NCBI GenBank assembly: GCA_018806985.1
Contig: JADANN010000099.1
Coordinates: 5,203,001 to 5,267,000, forward strand
Source: Angiostrongylus vasorum
Lineage: Eukaryota; Nematoda; Chromadorea; Rhabditida; Metastrongylidae
DNA: 64,000 bases
Direction of reading: 5' to 3'
A program made the position numbers and the translations under genes. The notes beneath the pieces are model-generated. The model was not told the origin of the DNA. It worked only from the letters and a program-made list of their open reading frames with translations, and did no database searches. Of this stretch, positions 13,501-27,000 are shown piece by piece (the stretch's first letter is position 1; each line of letters begins with the position of its first letter).

Positions 13501-14939
13501 GTTGTCGCAAAATTCCACACTGGATCAAAGCATCGCCTCCTTCGTTCATGATTTCATTTCTCGCGAAAGGAGAAAAAAGCTGCCAAATTTAAAAACGAAG
13601 TCCAAAACCATCGAAAAAAAAACTAAAAAAAACGGGTTTATTCAATTAATTAGCTGGCTATGAGAAGATGCCTTTTTCGACAAGATCGACAAAGAATATG
13701 GTCGGTTCATTCAACATCTTCACGCTAGCGCTTTGAAAGCTGAGAGCCCAAGTCACCAAGAAACGCCTATCTCTAAAAACATTCGAACAGATACGCCAGC
13801 GTGGAATCGCACGAGCTGCAGGCAATCGCGAACTAACGTCCGAACTTGCAAAACAATGCAGATAGAGATCTCAAAGAGAGAAGAGCAGCAGTTATGGTCG
13901 AAGCTGCAGAGGCTTAGAAAAGCATTCGCAACTCAACAAAAGCAGTTCGTAAGAATACAAGACAATATAATTACAACCCGACACGCAGACGGAACAGTTA
14001 CACCTTCCAGAAAGGTCATCGAAAAAAACCACTCACGAATTCCAATGGCCAAGTCCTCCTGCTCTCATACGAAATAAAGGAGGGCGGATATATCGTCCCT
14101 TCGGTTCTCCCTTTCGAGATCCTACATGATATTTCTTCTGCTCAGAATCGAACAACACCAGATGCGGAAAGTATATGGTGTTAACATCCGAAGAACGTTC
14201 CGCTAGTCCTCATAAACACACTGACCCTGATCTTCACACGCTACCTGTCAACATCCAAGGCCCATGTTTAATGGAATACAAGTAAGACTACACTTTTGTT
14301 CAAGAAGGGTGATATCGGCAACTATCGCCCAACCTGCTCACAGTCCGTCGTCTACAAACTTTTCACCCGAGTAACTCCAAACAGGATTGATAGAACACCG
14401 TACGAACGATAACCATGTGAACAAGCTCGGTTTCGAAAAGGGTTCAGTACGATGGACCACATCCACATGAGAACGAGACTCGTTCTAGTATCGCGAGAGT
14501 ACAAAAAGGAGATAAAAACAGTCATGGAAGTCCTGGAAAGCTACGGCATAATTTTTCTTTCAAAAACATATATATATATATATATATATATATACAAATT
14601 TTCATTCTACATGACCTGTCTTCACAATTACTCTGTGGATCCTGGCGCTCCTTGCATTCAATTCGTTTTCTCGCATCCCACGCGTGTGGGTTCGACTTCA
14701 AGTTCAGAATTTTCGCCTTTTTTATGAATGTCGTTGTACGCTGATTGAGTGGATTCTCGCTGGCATCCTGAGAAAGCCAAGCTAGAGCATTCCCACTAGC
14801 ACTGCAGGTGGTGAACTGTTCGAAAAAGTTTGGTACCAATTTCACAACCACGAAGGAATGAGAACCTTGGTGAACCGGAGCATGTATGAACCAGCACTGT
14901 GCTCATGACGATCGGCATCAATACCACTGTGCTACCCGC

Positions 14940-15013
<74 letters not shown>

Positions 15014-18000
15014 AATATGTACTTATACATGCGGTTGTTTTTGACAACCGTTTGCTAGTTAGCAACCAAAATATTCCATAGTTTTCACAATCCTGTTGAA
15101 AAGATCAAAAAAGAAAAGTATGGTCACGAAAGTTAAGAAATGTATGAAAAAATTACAACGTATTTGTCTGATATCAACAGAAAAGGTCTCATAGACAGCG
15201 CTCAATCACAGGATGCAAATTTAAACTGTTGAAGTTGAACGAATCAAGCTATGAATCCCCACCTTATCCACCACCTCCGAATCTCTCGCCAAGTGACTAT
15301 CTTTCTTACCAGCTTTCTAGAAAACTGTCAGCTGGGAAAACCTTCAACAACAGAGAACTTTTCGTTTGAACCGTATTACATGATCACATTTCCAGTTTTC
15401 CGTTGAGGCAATACCTATAATAACTATTCCTCAAATAGTTCCTATCTTCTGTATTCGCGTATGTTTCCTATCCTTGGATCTTCTGCAAACTGTATCTTAG
15501 CGACCATCTCATGCACTTGCCTCGCAGCTGGCTGGAAAAAGGATTCCGCAACTTCTTTGTATAAATCGCTCTTCTTTACCCGACAGTTCGCGCACTAATT
15601 GAGCAGCTGTCTGCTGCATGTACTTTCCAGCATCTGCTCTTCCAATCAACTTTTTATATAAGCCACTACATCGCTGTCACATGTATTTTCCAGTACAATC
15701 TACTGTATAGACTTCACGAACCTTTTGTGCAAGTAGCTCTATCAGATTGTACCAGCCAAGAAAAGTTTCAGAACATCTCTCTGAACACTGTCTCTAGTTG
15801 CCTCTGTCAGAGCCGCACCCATTACAGAAGGGAATATAAGGAGCACTACTAATCATCAAACCGGTGCCTGTGTCCCAGAACCTCTGTTTCAGTCCCGAGT
15901 GCTTCACTGTCTCGACATTCCGGTGCCTCACTTTCACAGTGCCTCAACGCCAGTGTTTGATCAGCTTCCTTCAACTCTTTCACTTAACCTCAGTTCAATT
16001 TCGCTTGTGCCCGTTCAGTCAATTAGCCATCGTCAGATTGTGTACAATGTATTGTTGTTATTGGTATAAGCAGTTATCACCCAAGCTGGAGACTGTTCTC
16101 CGTGCATACGTCAAAAATTCCCACATGGCGTACTCTATACAGGATCGAGCATTCTACTTCGAGTTAGTAATTATTCTGTGCCGAAGACTGACACGAAGTT
16201 CCCACATTCCATTGTACCAACTATGGTAGTAGACTACAACCATTTTTATGTGGTCTGACATGAACACAAACAGCAGCTTAATATATTTTGGACATTTTTG
16301 GAACGGAACATACTCAGTAGTTGCCAATCTATTTTGCCTACGTGCCTGACATGCTATGTCTTCGATATTTGTTTGATCACTAAACAGAGCAGATTTTGTA
16401 GTCTTAGTTAAGGTTCAGCTAAAGATTGCCAATAGTTCGCCATTCTTCTACAAAAAAGAAGTCGTCAAGTTAACTCAAGTCATCTGACACAAAAATCCGA
16501 AAGAATCTAAGTCTTAGACAGCTATTGCCACTGATTTACCAGAATTATCTGGTTACGAAAAGCTTTCTTTACTAACAGCAAATGCAAAGAATTGACCCAT
16601 AACCTTCTATAAATGATTTTTTTTCTTGCGAGAACGAAACATTTGAAAGCGCCATCAAAGCGACCGCAAATTGGAGCTCACAGAATCGGTTGACAAGAAA
16701 ATTTAATGGAAGAGACGAGGGAAAAAGAGGCTGGATGATAAACAATCGAGAAAGAACAGAAAAGAACATAAGCTAAACACTAACCTTCTTCCTCCTCTTC
16801 CTCGCCATAAGAGTCATCGTCTTTCCGTTCATCTTTCCCAGTAACTTTTGACCGAATGTACTTGCGATCAATAACCATGATACTGTGTCTGTTGTACGCA
16901 GTCCTCAAAAGTAGATGATTTTCATTGTACGTTATTCATCAGTCTCCTTACTACAGCGAAAACCACTATGGAGGTATAAAACTCCATAGGATTCACGAAA
17001 AAGGCTGCTCGACAAAAACTTTCGCATGCTACCGTACCATAACGCGTTACGAATAGTCAGGAAGAAAAAGGCTAACCGTTTTCGTTTGTTTCCTCGGCCA
17101 CGACCTGGCGACATCATACGCCCACCACCTGATTGGTTGTCCGAAGTCGACAATTTGTCGTTGTCTGAAATATATTTAATTCCAAATCGTATCAATTTCT
17201 ATCCCTTCAAGGAGTAAGTTCTAAATAATCCACGTTCATATGTTAAACCTACCACGCAGGTCAAACAAACAGCAAAATTAAAGATCTCACTTGCTCTCCC
17301 AGCCAGTATCCTAAATGAAAGAGCCTACCCTCTCCATCAGTTCTCAGCGGTGTTACTGATCCAGAAGGCTCTGCATCTGATTCATAGTGCGGAGTAACAA
17401 GGCAAGCAGTACTATTTTCACTTTCATTCTTTACTTCGACCTCCTCCGTGTACATTTCTGAGTGTAGGCATGAATGTTTTGCCAAGACAATTGTTTTTCT
17501 TAGGTGTCCGTCTGTAGTTGCCAATCCAGAAGTGGCAAATTTGGCATGAAGCTCAACAGCGCAATGGACATTTGTAAGGGATTTCGCTCCTCCACTTTCT
17601 TCTAACGATGTTAGCTCTTTCATCAACAACGATCGTAACGTTTTCTTCTTCTCTTTAGCAGGCGACTCGTTACACGTCATAGAAAGAGAGTCCTTGATAC
17701 GTCTTTTCACAATAAAAGAGTGAAATAGACTGTGACAAACGGGCGATATCCTGGATCGTGAACAGATTTCAAAATTGTTGGAAATTTCCTCCGATGAAGG
17801 CGGCGAGGATACCAATCGCTGAGGAGAACGCAGTTTTTCATGTGAAGTAGAAATGTATATTGTCGTTGGAGGTGGATTCAAAGAACAAGACGTCGCAATG
17901 GTGGTACTTTCCTTTCCAGAACCCGTAGAATATATTGAACGAGAACGCGTCGACTGCATGGCTGATGGTGGCGAAGAAAGATTTTTAGTATGATGTGACA

Positions 18001-21000
18001 TCAGAGCAGATTCGTAGCTGCGAGACGGAGAGCATAAAGGGGGAGACATTCCAACAGTTGAAGGTTGAAAAGCAAGATGCTCCGCCTTTGACAATGTTAA
18101 AGTAGGTGTCCTTGTTCTTAAAGGCTGAGAAACTTTCAGAGACATATTTCCAGGTGTTCTTGAACCTTCTCTCCTCAGTCCCTCGGCGGCAGCAGCACTC
18201 AGTTGCTCGTATTGAGAAATCGAGACACGACGAGGGCGGTATCCACCCATGCTGAACAAATTAGCTGGTGCAGCATCATCTTCACGAGTAAGGCTCTCAA
18301 CACCATCGGTAGAACTAGACCAACGCAACAAAAAATCAAGTCTGGACCTCGGTATTCTTTCACCCATTGCGCGAATGATAGCATCAAGCGATGACTGGTT
18401 ATCCTTCTCGCTTAGGCGAATTTTGTTAAGCGTGATAGATTCATCGTAGCGAGAATTCCATCCAAGATAGTGAACGAAACAACGTGTAGACGTTAGGACG
18501 ACATGAAGACGAGTCAGTGCGAGAGAAGAAAGTCCGTTACCCTCATCATCTGGCATTTCCATTATATCGATGATTTCTTTGATGGAAGGTTGTTCGACGG
18601 TTACAACACGAGCATCGTACCATCTTCCATGGTGATGGGCTCTTACTTTCTGACCGAGGTAGAAGCGCGAAGTGATGTTGGCAGGATGATATCCTTCATC
18701 AGGATCTTTAGACTTTGAGGAATCGCCAACATCTCCACTTTTCCTATCTGATCTTGCCAATTTCTTTCGCTCTTTCTTTCGCTTTCCATCACCATCCTCA
18801 TCGCTGCCATCTACATCTTTTCTATCAACACTTGGATCTTTGTCACTCATTCCGAGATTATCACGACCCTCTCGTTCACTGTCGCGTCGTTCTTTTTTGT
18901 CCGCAAATGTCAGCGCTTCAACACCAGGTTTCGCAGCAATACTCAATGGGGCCACATCTTCCTCTTTGACTTCAGGACAATCCAATTTCTGATCCAAAAT
19001 GTTATTATCGACCTCCCTTACTCTTTCTTCCCGTTTGACTTTTCCTTTGTTGTCTTTTTCTTTTTGCTTTTCCTCCTTTTCTTTATCCTTCGATTTGTCT
19101 TTTTTCTCTTTTCGCTCTGCCTGAAAATACTTATCAGCAGATATCAGCCTAGAAATCCAGATGCGAGTTAAACCTTCTCTTTCCCCTCATCCTCTTTCGC
19201 GCGACGATCATTTTTCCGCTCGTCCTCCTCTTTATCAACTTTTTTTACAACATCCAAGGATGTGGATGCAGCAGAACATCTGGAAATAACTATATGACTG
19301 TGGTTCCGGAGCACTTCATCTTTTACTTCTTTAAAAAAAGCCTACAGTGAACGTTCTGCATGGCTACTAGGTTCAGGATCCCGTGCTTCCTTTGATTCAC
19401 GGTCGTCAATTTTTTCCCTCCCTTTCTTAGCGGTCTTTTCTTTTGCTTCCGCAGTGCTTGCTTTCCGTTTCTTCGTGGACTAAATAGAAGAACGTTGATA
19501 TAATGTAGAAAGAAGAAGCATTGAATTCATATACGGAACATAAGCGACAGTGTATCGGATAAATGTCTGACTGTATTTCGACTCTCACACTCTTACACAT
19601 CTATTATCACCACGCTTTTTTGCCCGTGTATGGTCAGAATAGAGGACATCACGATTCAGGATGAGCATCTAGGAAATAACCCGCTGTCACAAATATAGAA
19701 ATCGAGTTTATGCAAGGACTAAGTATAAGTAAAACACCAGTATTGCCCATATACACCAGCCTACACAGTAAACGTCCTCCTATTGTACTACGATGAAATC
19801 CAGGCTTTTGAAGTCCATGAAATTCATTTCTTCTCCATATTTTCTCTTTTTTGCACGAATGCTTGAATTTCGAACACGAAAACAACTGAAGAAGCGGGAT
19901 TCCGTCTTGAATAACACTGTAGTGTTCCCCATTACGTCTGCTTTGTCGTGGATGCATTATCTGTGCTCGGAGTTTTAAAAACATAAATCTGGGAATATTC
20001 TAGAACAAAAAACTAAAGATTTCGGGAGTTTTAATCGCAAACATAACTGAAGTGGGAAGAAATTTTTGAAAAACAAAACTACAAAGTATCTCTTATAAAC
20101 ACGTGAAGTCAAACAAGTCATCAAATCCTTAACTCATTAGAAAATCCCCACCAGTTGTCAAAAAACCAAGCTTAGGGCATTTGTAAACTTTCACGAAATT
20201 ACAGCAACATAGTATTGGAAAAACTAATAAAATTCCGGGGAAAAACCCTAAATTTTGCAATCAGTATTGGTTAAACCAAAAAAGGTAGTTCCTTTGCAGC
20301 ACACCTAACCTCACATCATAAGAATTGGAATTTGAAGCTCTGCTTCGCTTAATACCAAGAATGATTCATGAATCCCAGAATCGATTTTCTTTTTAACTTC
20401 GTTGGTGATCAATATTTCACTATTTTCTTGATAAGAAGACATGAGATTGTTATTACAGCATTTATTAATATACAATAACAGATGCTTCGGCGATCTCGGC
20501 TTCTTCAGAGCCTGGAAGGGATTAAATTGACATGAATCTGCGCAGCACTTTTATAACCTTAACAGATAAGACTTAATACATAAGTTCTTCATTCCCATAA
20601 TGAACGCCTCTTTTGAAAACTCATCGTTTTTCAAACCGACCATCATTTAACCTCGGCATTAATCATCAATACCTTTCTGGAGCACTGAGCTAACACGAAG
20701 CTGATAAAAAGGTTATTCGGCTAACGTTTCGTCTTCTTCAGAGTCGGATTGATCCAAGTCAATGATCCACATCTAGTCGCTGTCATGATGTGACTGTTCG
20801 TTGACCCATCCAGTCGAATCAAATGGAGGTGCATCATTTGAATGGTTCAATTCACTCGGCGATGCCCTTTTACGCAGGACGAATGTTTATTGATTGCCGC
20901 CATCCAACATGACCTGCTATACTGAATTCAAGAAGGTATTGATTATCAATGTCGAGGTTAAATGACGGTTGATTTGAAAAAATATGTCGACAGTCATTTT

Positions 21001-24000
21001 CGCACATGCTAGCCAATATAACACCGACTGCTGTAGGATGTACTGCTCTCAAAAATGCATATCGTATTAGATGGCAGCAATCGATGAACACCCATCGTAT
21101 AAAGGGGTACCACTGAGTGAAGATAACCATTCGAGTGGTGCATCTGCACTGGATTTGACTCGATGGGATTACGAATAACCATATCGTGACAACGATCAGC
21201 CATGGATCATCGACTCAGATCAATCCGGCTCTGAAGAAAACGAAGTTGTCGAAACATTAGCCTGATAACTCACTGTTTTCTTCAAGTCTTCCAGTTATTT
21301 GGTGAAGACCAGGTGCACAGAATCTTACAACGGCGAGAAATAATCTTGGCATAGTTCAAAAAACCAGCCTAAGGTGCGGTACGATGGCCACATGTGATCA
21401 CAAGGTGCTCCTACTTGCGGTTCCTGCATGTCTAGATTTTTTGGAGTTTATCGAAAGCCCCTCAACAGTTTTACGCGCTGGTGTTTTGGTGTTTTCACTT
21501 CCACTTCAAATCTCCCTTATGTCTCTGTGTAGGAGCATGTATAGCGCCGGGGTTAGATGCGCCCTGCAATGCACACATGGGATCGATCGCCGCGCCCATG
21601 GCTGACCAAGCCTTCCATCCCTCCGGAGTCGGCAAATTCGTACCAGAGTTGTCTGGAAGGATAGCAGCACTGGCTCGATACATCGGTAGGCCATCGCGAT
21701 TCGTTGCAAAGGCCATGTGAAGGCCAGATATGAATTCATTCACCTCTAACGATGCTTAATAAAGTCGAATGCATGGTGCATACATCAGGGATTGAAAAAC
21801 ACCGACAGCTTTATCCTTTATCCTCCTTTTACCTCAACAACTGCTTGCCTACTTCAACAGCGACTACTGATGGAAATATCTCAAGAAAATTCAAATGCTC
21901 GATCTATGAAAAAAATGTCAAGTCGGGCTAGAACTTGAAACTTCATGGAAGTAGAGTGTCTCCAGTTAACAAATGTTTGTTTAAAGAATAAGAATCCTTT
22001 TACCAATTCATTTCACACTATCCGACACGTCACCTCTTCTACCCATTTTCCCGCATCCATTATCCAATAGAGTATTCGGATTTTTTCCGTTTTAGTTCAG
22101 CAGTTGCGTGAAGATTTTTGGCCTTTTCATAAAAACCCGCTGAATTTTGGTCCACTCGAGTCTCCCTAGAATCCTGGGACAACCTTGCTAAGGAGTTCAT
22201 AGGTTTCGTTGGTCGTTGCGAGGATTCCACAGATGTCTAGTGCCAAATCCCCGACGTTGAAAGCATAGAATTTGTTCTGGAACGGGATTTAACCGGGGCC
22301 TTGGGAGTATTAAATGCCATCCCTACTACTGCAGTACTCACAACCAAGAGAATGTCAGGAGATTTGGAGAAAATGTTGAAGGATAAGCTTCATCCTGTTA
22401 CACTTCTTTTGATTAGTCTGTCAAGTACTCCCAACAATTACTGCCACCACATAAATATCATCCGTCCTTGGAAAATAATAGCTGCAAGACAGCAAACCTC
22501 TTCCTTATTCACTCGGGAAATGATGGCTGCAAAAAGAACGAAAAGAGGAAAACTCCATGGAAATGTTGACATCCACAGATCATATAACGACCGTTAGCTA
22601 TGCATATAGCAAGTATGTTGGAATTTTTTTAAAGTTTCTATGGTAATCACGATAACGGCGAAGATCAACGATATATTGCGGATACCAGTTTCCTAACGAA
22701 CCACTTCGACAAAAAAAAGTGAGGGATGAGGAAGCTTCTTCAATGGAAGGTACGTAAAAACGGCACTGAAGAAGGCGATACTGCGGAAAGGTCAGCTACT
22801 GTTGTATTGTATGTGTTCTTGAATGGAAATAAATGTATGCTGTATGAAAACCTCCCGACTGCTGAGAAAGAAAACGACGGATTTATAGTCGAATGCCAAG
22901 GTTAACAGAAAGTTGATCTTAGAAACTGTTATAAAGAATGAGATTTCTATAAGGTTATAATAATGCATTAAAGTTCAAACAAGGAAGACTTGACGCTACA
23001 ATGATGGTAGATCGTTGAAGGAACTTGTGTTGATTTGTATGTAACTTATGCAGAGTGGTGTTTGCAATGTGTGCATTTGATATCCACTGCATTTATGATT
23101 ACGGGTGCACAGTGTACAATTTGGAAACACTCAATATTCTCAATCTTGTTCTGACATCTCATGTATAGCTGGGCTAACGCACTTCGACTTGGATGAGAGC
23201 GTTGGGAAGGGTGTAGAATCAACACTTGTCTTCCTGATGGACTTCATCACTAATCAGCTAGCTGCCTCTCCCGTTTCCCCATTTCCAATTTTTGCAATTC
23301 GTAGTTTTTATATACTATAAAAAATAAAGCGATATTTGTTGCATTTGCTGGCTTCCTACCGTGCTAACTCATCTGCAGTACATCTGGAATAGTGATATTT
23401 TATCTCTCTATAACAACGAAAACAAGTTCTTCATTTCTTTTTTTTTTTAAATGGAGTCTCTTTCAAGACATGAAGAACTGAAGATGAAGACACATTCACC
23501 TAAGCCATCATCTGTCATCTGTAGTCCTGTTGATCGTCGAGTGACTCGAGCGGACGCCATAAATTTTCCATTTTTCCCTGTCCCCTGACTAAGTAGCTCA
23601 ACAGGACGAATCAATCGACGCTCCCTAGGGCTATTTATCGTGGATGTCATAGAAAGTTCATCCAATGACCAACCTAACCGTTTGTAGACGGAATTGAAAT
23701 GTGCCAAATACCTTATATAGGCTTTGCGAACAGTGGCAGGTGTTGCACCGGGACAACCTTCCAGGCGAAGTTTGCACAGAACCTTTTTCCATTTCTGATT
23801 TGCAGTAACTCGTTTGTAACCTCCGTAATCTTGCACAACACGATAAAAGCGGTATAAATCTATGTCCTTCCCACCAAGTATCGGAGCCCGATTAATTGGA
23901 GTACCTCGTTCTTCCTGAAATTTGTATAGTTGAGCCACAAACAAATCTCGTTCTTCACCATACTCTTCCTCACCACTATCTTCAGAACTTGACGAGTTAC

Positions 24001-27000
24001 TATCCACTTTCTTCTCTGTAGCTTTCTTCTTCTTTGAATCGTCGTCTCGTTTCCCAGATTCATTATTCTCGCTCTTCCTATTGACCTTCTGTGAATCATT
24101 CTTTCCCGTATGTTTTTTTCGTGGAACATTTTCCGCATAAATATCCTTTGAGGTCCAATTATTAGGAAGAGTGCCTTTGCTCACGAAGGAATTAATACGA
24201 TCGACGGCTGTTCGAAGTTGAGCACTCATCGTGTCCATAGCTTTCTTATTCAGGGAATGCTCTTCGAAGCGGATTAGGTTTGCTGACGAAATCACCGAAT
24301 ACTTCCCGTTTTGAAAGCTACGGAGGGCGACTTCGTGCTTTCCAGGATTCTTCAGTTTGTTGTTCCCATCTTTGAAAGCTTTCGGATTTACGATAACTGC
24401 GGGAAACCATTTTCCACGGTGCTGTGAGTCCTCATATGCACAAACTGCGCTCCCAACGGGAAACTTTTCGCTTTTCTCGTCTACCCGATCCGTATTTCCC
24501 TTCTGACCTCCTTGTTGAGGTTTACGATTGGAGTCTTCCTTCTTTTCGTCATCGTCTTTCTTATCCTTCTTCTTATTATCTTCCTTCTCACTCTCAACAT
24601 CTCCGTCACTGGATTCACCTTCACTACCTGGGATATCGCCATCCCCACTACCTTCAGTGTCTCCCTAAAGTATGTGATAGAGCAATAATTTCAAAATCAA
24701 TCGAGAAAAATCCAGATTTGCAACTCAACCAATATTAAGAAACAAACACCGGTATCATAATGGACTTTTATGCATGTTCATAGTCAAAACACTTTCCACC
24801 AACACTCTGCGCACTCCAGATTCCAGTTTTCTTGAAATGGATTTGTTATGAGATAGTCTACGTTATGAGATCTCTCTACGTATGATATCTATCACCTACG
24901 CACTCTCCAAGAACACAAAATGAACTTAATCATAACAATGTTAACCTTTTATTTGCTGCCTACCATAATGGTAGCGCTAGGTAGGAAACTAGCTGAGAGA
25001 AACGCAGAGCAAGGGCCTCAGTGGTGCAGTGTGTAGTGCGTGAGCCGCTGGAAAGGGTAACAGTGGTTCGATCTGGCCCAGGGTCAAATTTCGCGAATAT
25101 CTCAGCATCACTGTGGTTGTACTTAATCATGACGTCAAAACTAGTATTCTGCTTTCGATTAGCTACATCCGGATGCCATTTAAAAAAAACGATCTATCAT
25201 TTCAACCCCCTTACTGAAATGCTACAAACTACGAAAAGAAATTTCCTCGTGTTCTTCAAAGAAAATTAACTAGAGAGAATTTCGGTCAATAGAAACTCGT
25301 TGCGTGACCCCTAGAACGACTAGTTAATAACAATAATTTTTAACCATCGTTGGTTTAAATGTAACCAGAAAAAAAACCATGTGCTTAAAGCACAAGAAGC
25401 AAGCCATGAACAGTAAACTAGTAAGCTGCAGAAGATTTTTTACTTATGTAAGAAGTAGTGACTTAAATGAACTCCACCAAGATAGGACTATCTATCTATA
25501 TTGAAACGAAACTAAGTGAAGCAGCAAGATCTTGCGAAAATATCCCCTTTCCATAAAATTTCTACACTAGCTAAATGTTCAACAGGAAAAGAACTGAGAA
25601 GGTAGATTGACCCACATGATCCATTTCACCGATAGCAACAGTGGCTGCTGAAGCGGCTGCTCTTTTCTTCCTCTTTTTTCCTTCTTCGTCTTCGCTATCT
25701 TCATCCCTACGTCGTTTAGGTCTTGAAATCAAAGCAATTACGCTAGACTACTTTAACACTTCCAAACACACTTCTCGCCCATATAAGATTTTTGGTCCTA
25801 CTTCTTGATCTTCTTCGTTTTCGTCTGCGGTTTTGGAGCGGCGCAAAACTGTTCCGGATTGTACAATGGCATTTGATCGAGGTTCGATTCGGTGTCAAAA
25901 TGCTTTGCTCCCTTGAGGCACATTTGAGTGCGTCGCAATACTTTCTCGTCACCATCATTGAAAACTGCAAAAGGACAAAACCGAACGTCCAGAATAATAA
26001 CAACACAAAACAAAGATATGAACACGAACCTCGTGTAGTATGCAAGCATAAAAGCCCTCGGCGTTCATGAGCCATGCATTCGACCTCATTAAGCATTGTT
26101 GGAGGTGAAGGAATGCATATGTGACCTTTACAATGAGTCGCGGTAGCCTACCGATGTATTCAATCAGTGCTCCTAGACTGGTAGCAATTTGCCTATCCCA
26201 CAGGGATGGAGGGCTTGGTTAGCCTTGGGCGCGGGGCTCTATCCCATGTGTACTTCAGGGTGCCTCAAAACACTGTGCGCCCTCTCGTGTGGTAATACAA
26301 GCAATTTCTCAACTAACCGACGTGGTACGTACTGCAATCCTTCACATGTTGAATGACTCCCTTTACTGAATGCTTTCCATGACAAACATCTACAGTTTGG
26401 TTGACTTCTAGAGTGCCTTTTACCAAATGCTCTTCAACCACCATCGATCCGAAAGGTGCTTCTTTAAGTGCGATCTAAATGGTAGCTAATAACCACAAGG
26501 ACGACGAAGAAATATTACGATTTTTTACGAGAATGATGTCCTATGGAGATCAATAAAAGTATGCATGGAAGAATAGTTTACCATTTATTTTGGTTTTATT
26601 TTTAAAAACAAAAATAGTGGCAGAGCTAAGTAAGAAGTGCATTTAGTCGCTTGGATGACCCGCCCTCACTGGTTATGCGGCATTTTGCCGGTTTAGTTCT
26701 TGCGCTTCCATGGAATGCAAAAAGTCCGCCTCAGGTCATCACCACTAAAAGCCGTCACCGCCTTTGTTGATCAGAGGGAGCTTTACCACCATGTGACTAG
26801 TCTGATACCAGGACGGTGGTGGTTTCTGGTATTGGCTTGATCTTAGCTGGGCTTCCTGATGGAAACGCCAGACTCCTTCTCAGCATGACAGACCTTACCT
26901 GGAGAATGAATCTCACCGTTGTACATTGCAGCCCGACACCCAGGAACACCTCCCAGCCACGATGAGGCGGTAAACCATTGAGAGAGAAGTGAATTTACGA

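Noticed and set aside
21495..21743. Overlapping frames of 70-80 codons on both strands (also at 46.5, 49.7 and 61.6 kb)
   Set aside because: They are the SINE body read in different frames; the same peptide pieces recur at every copy.
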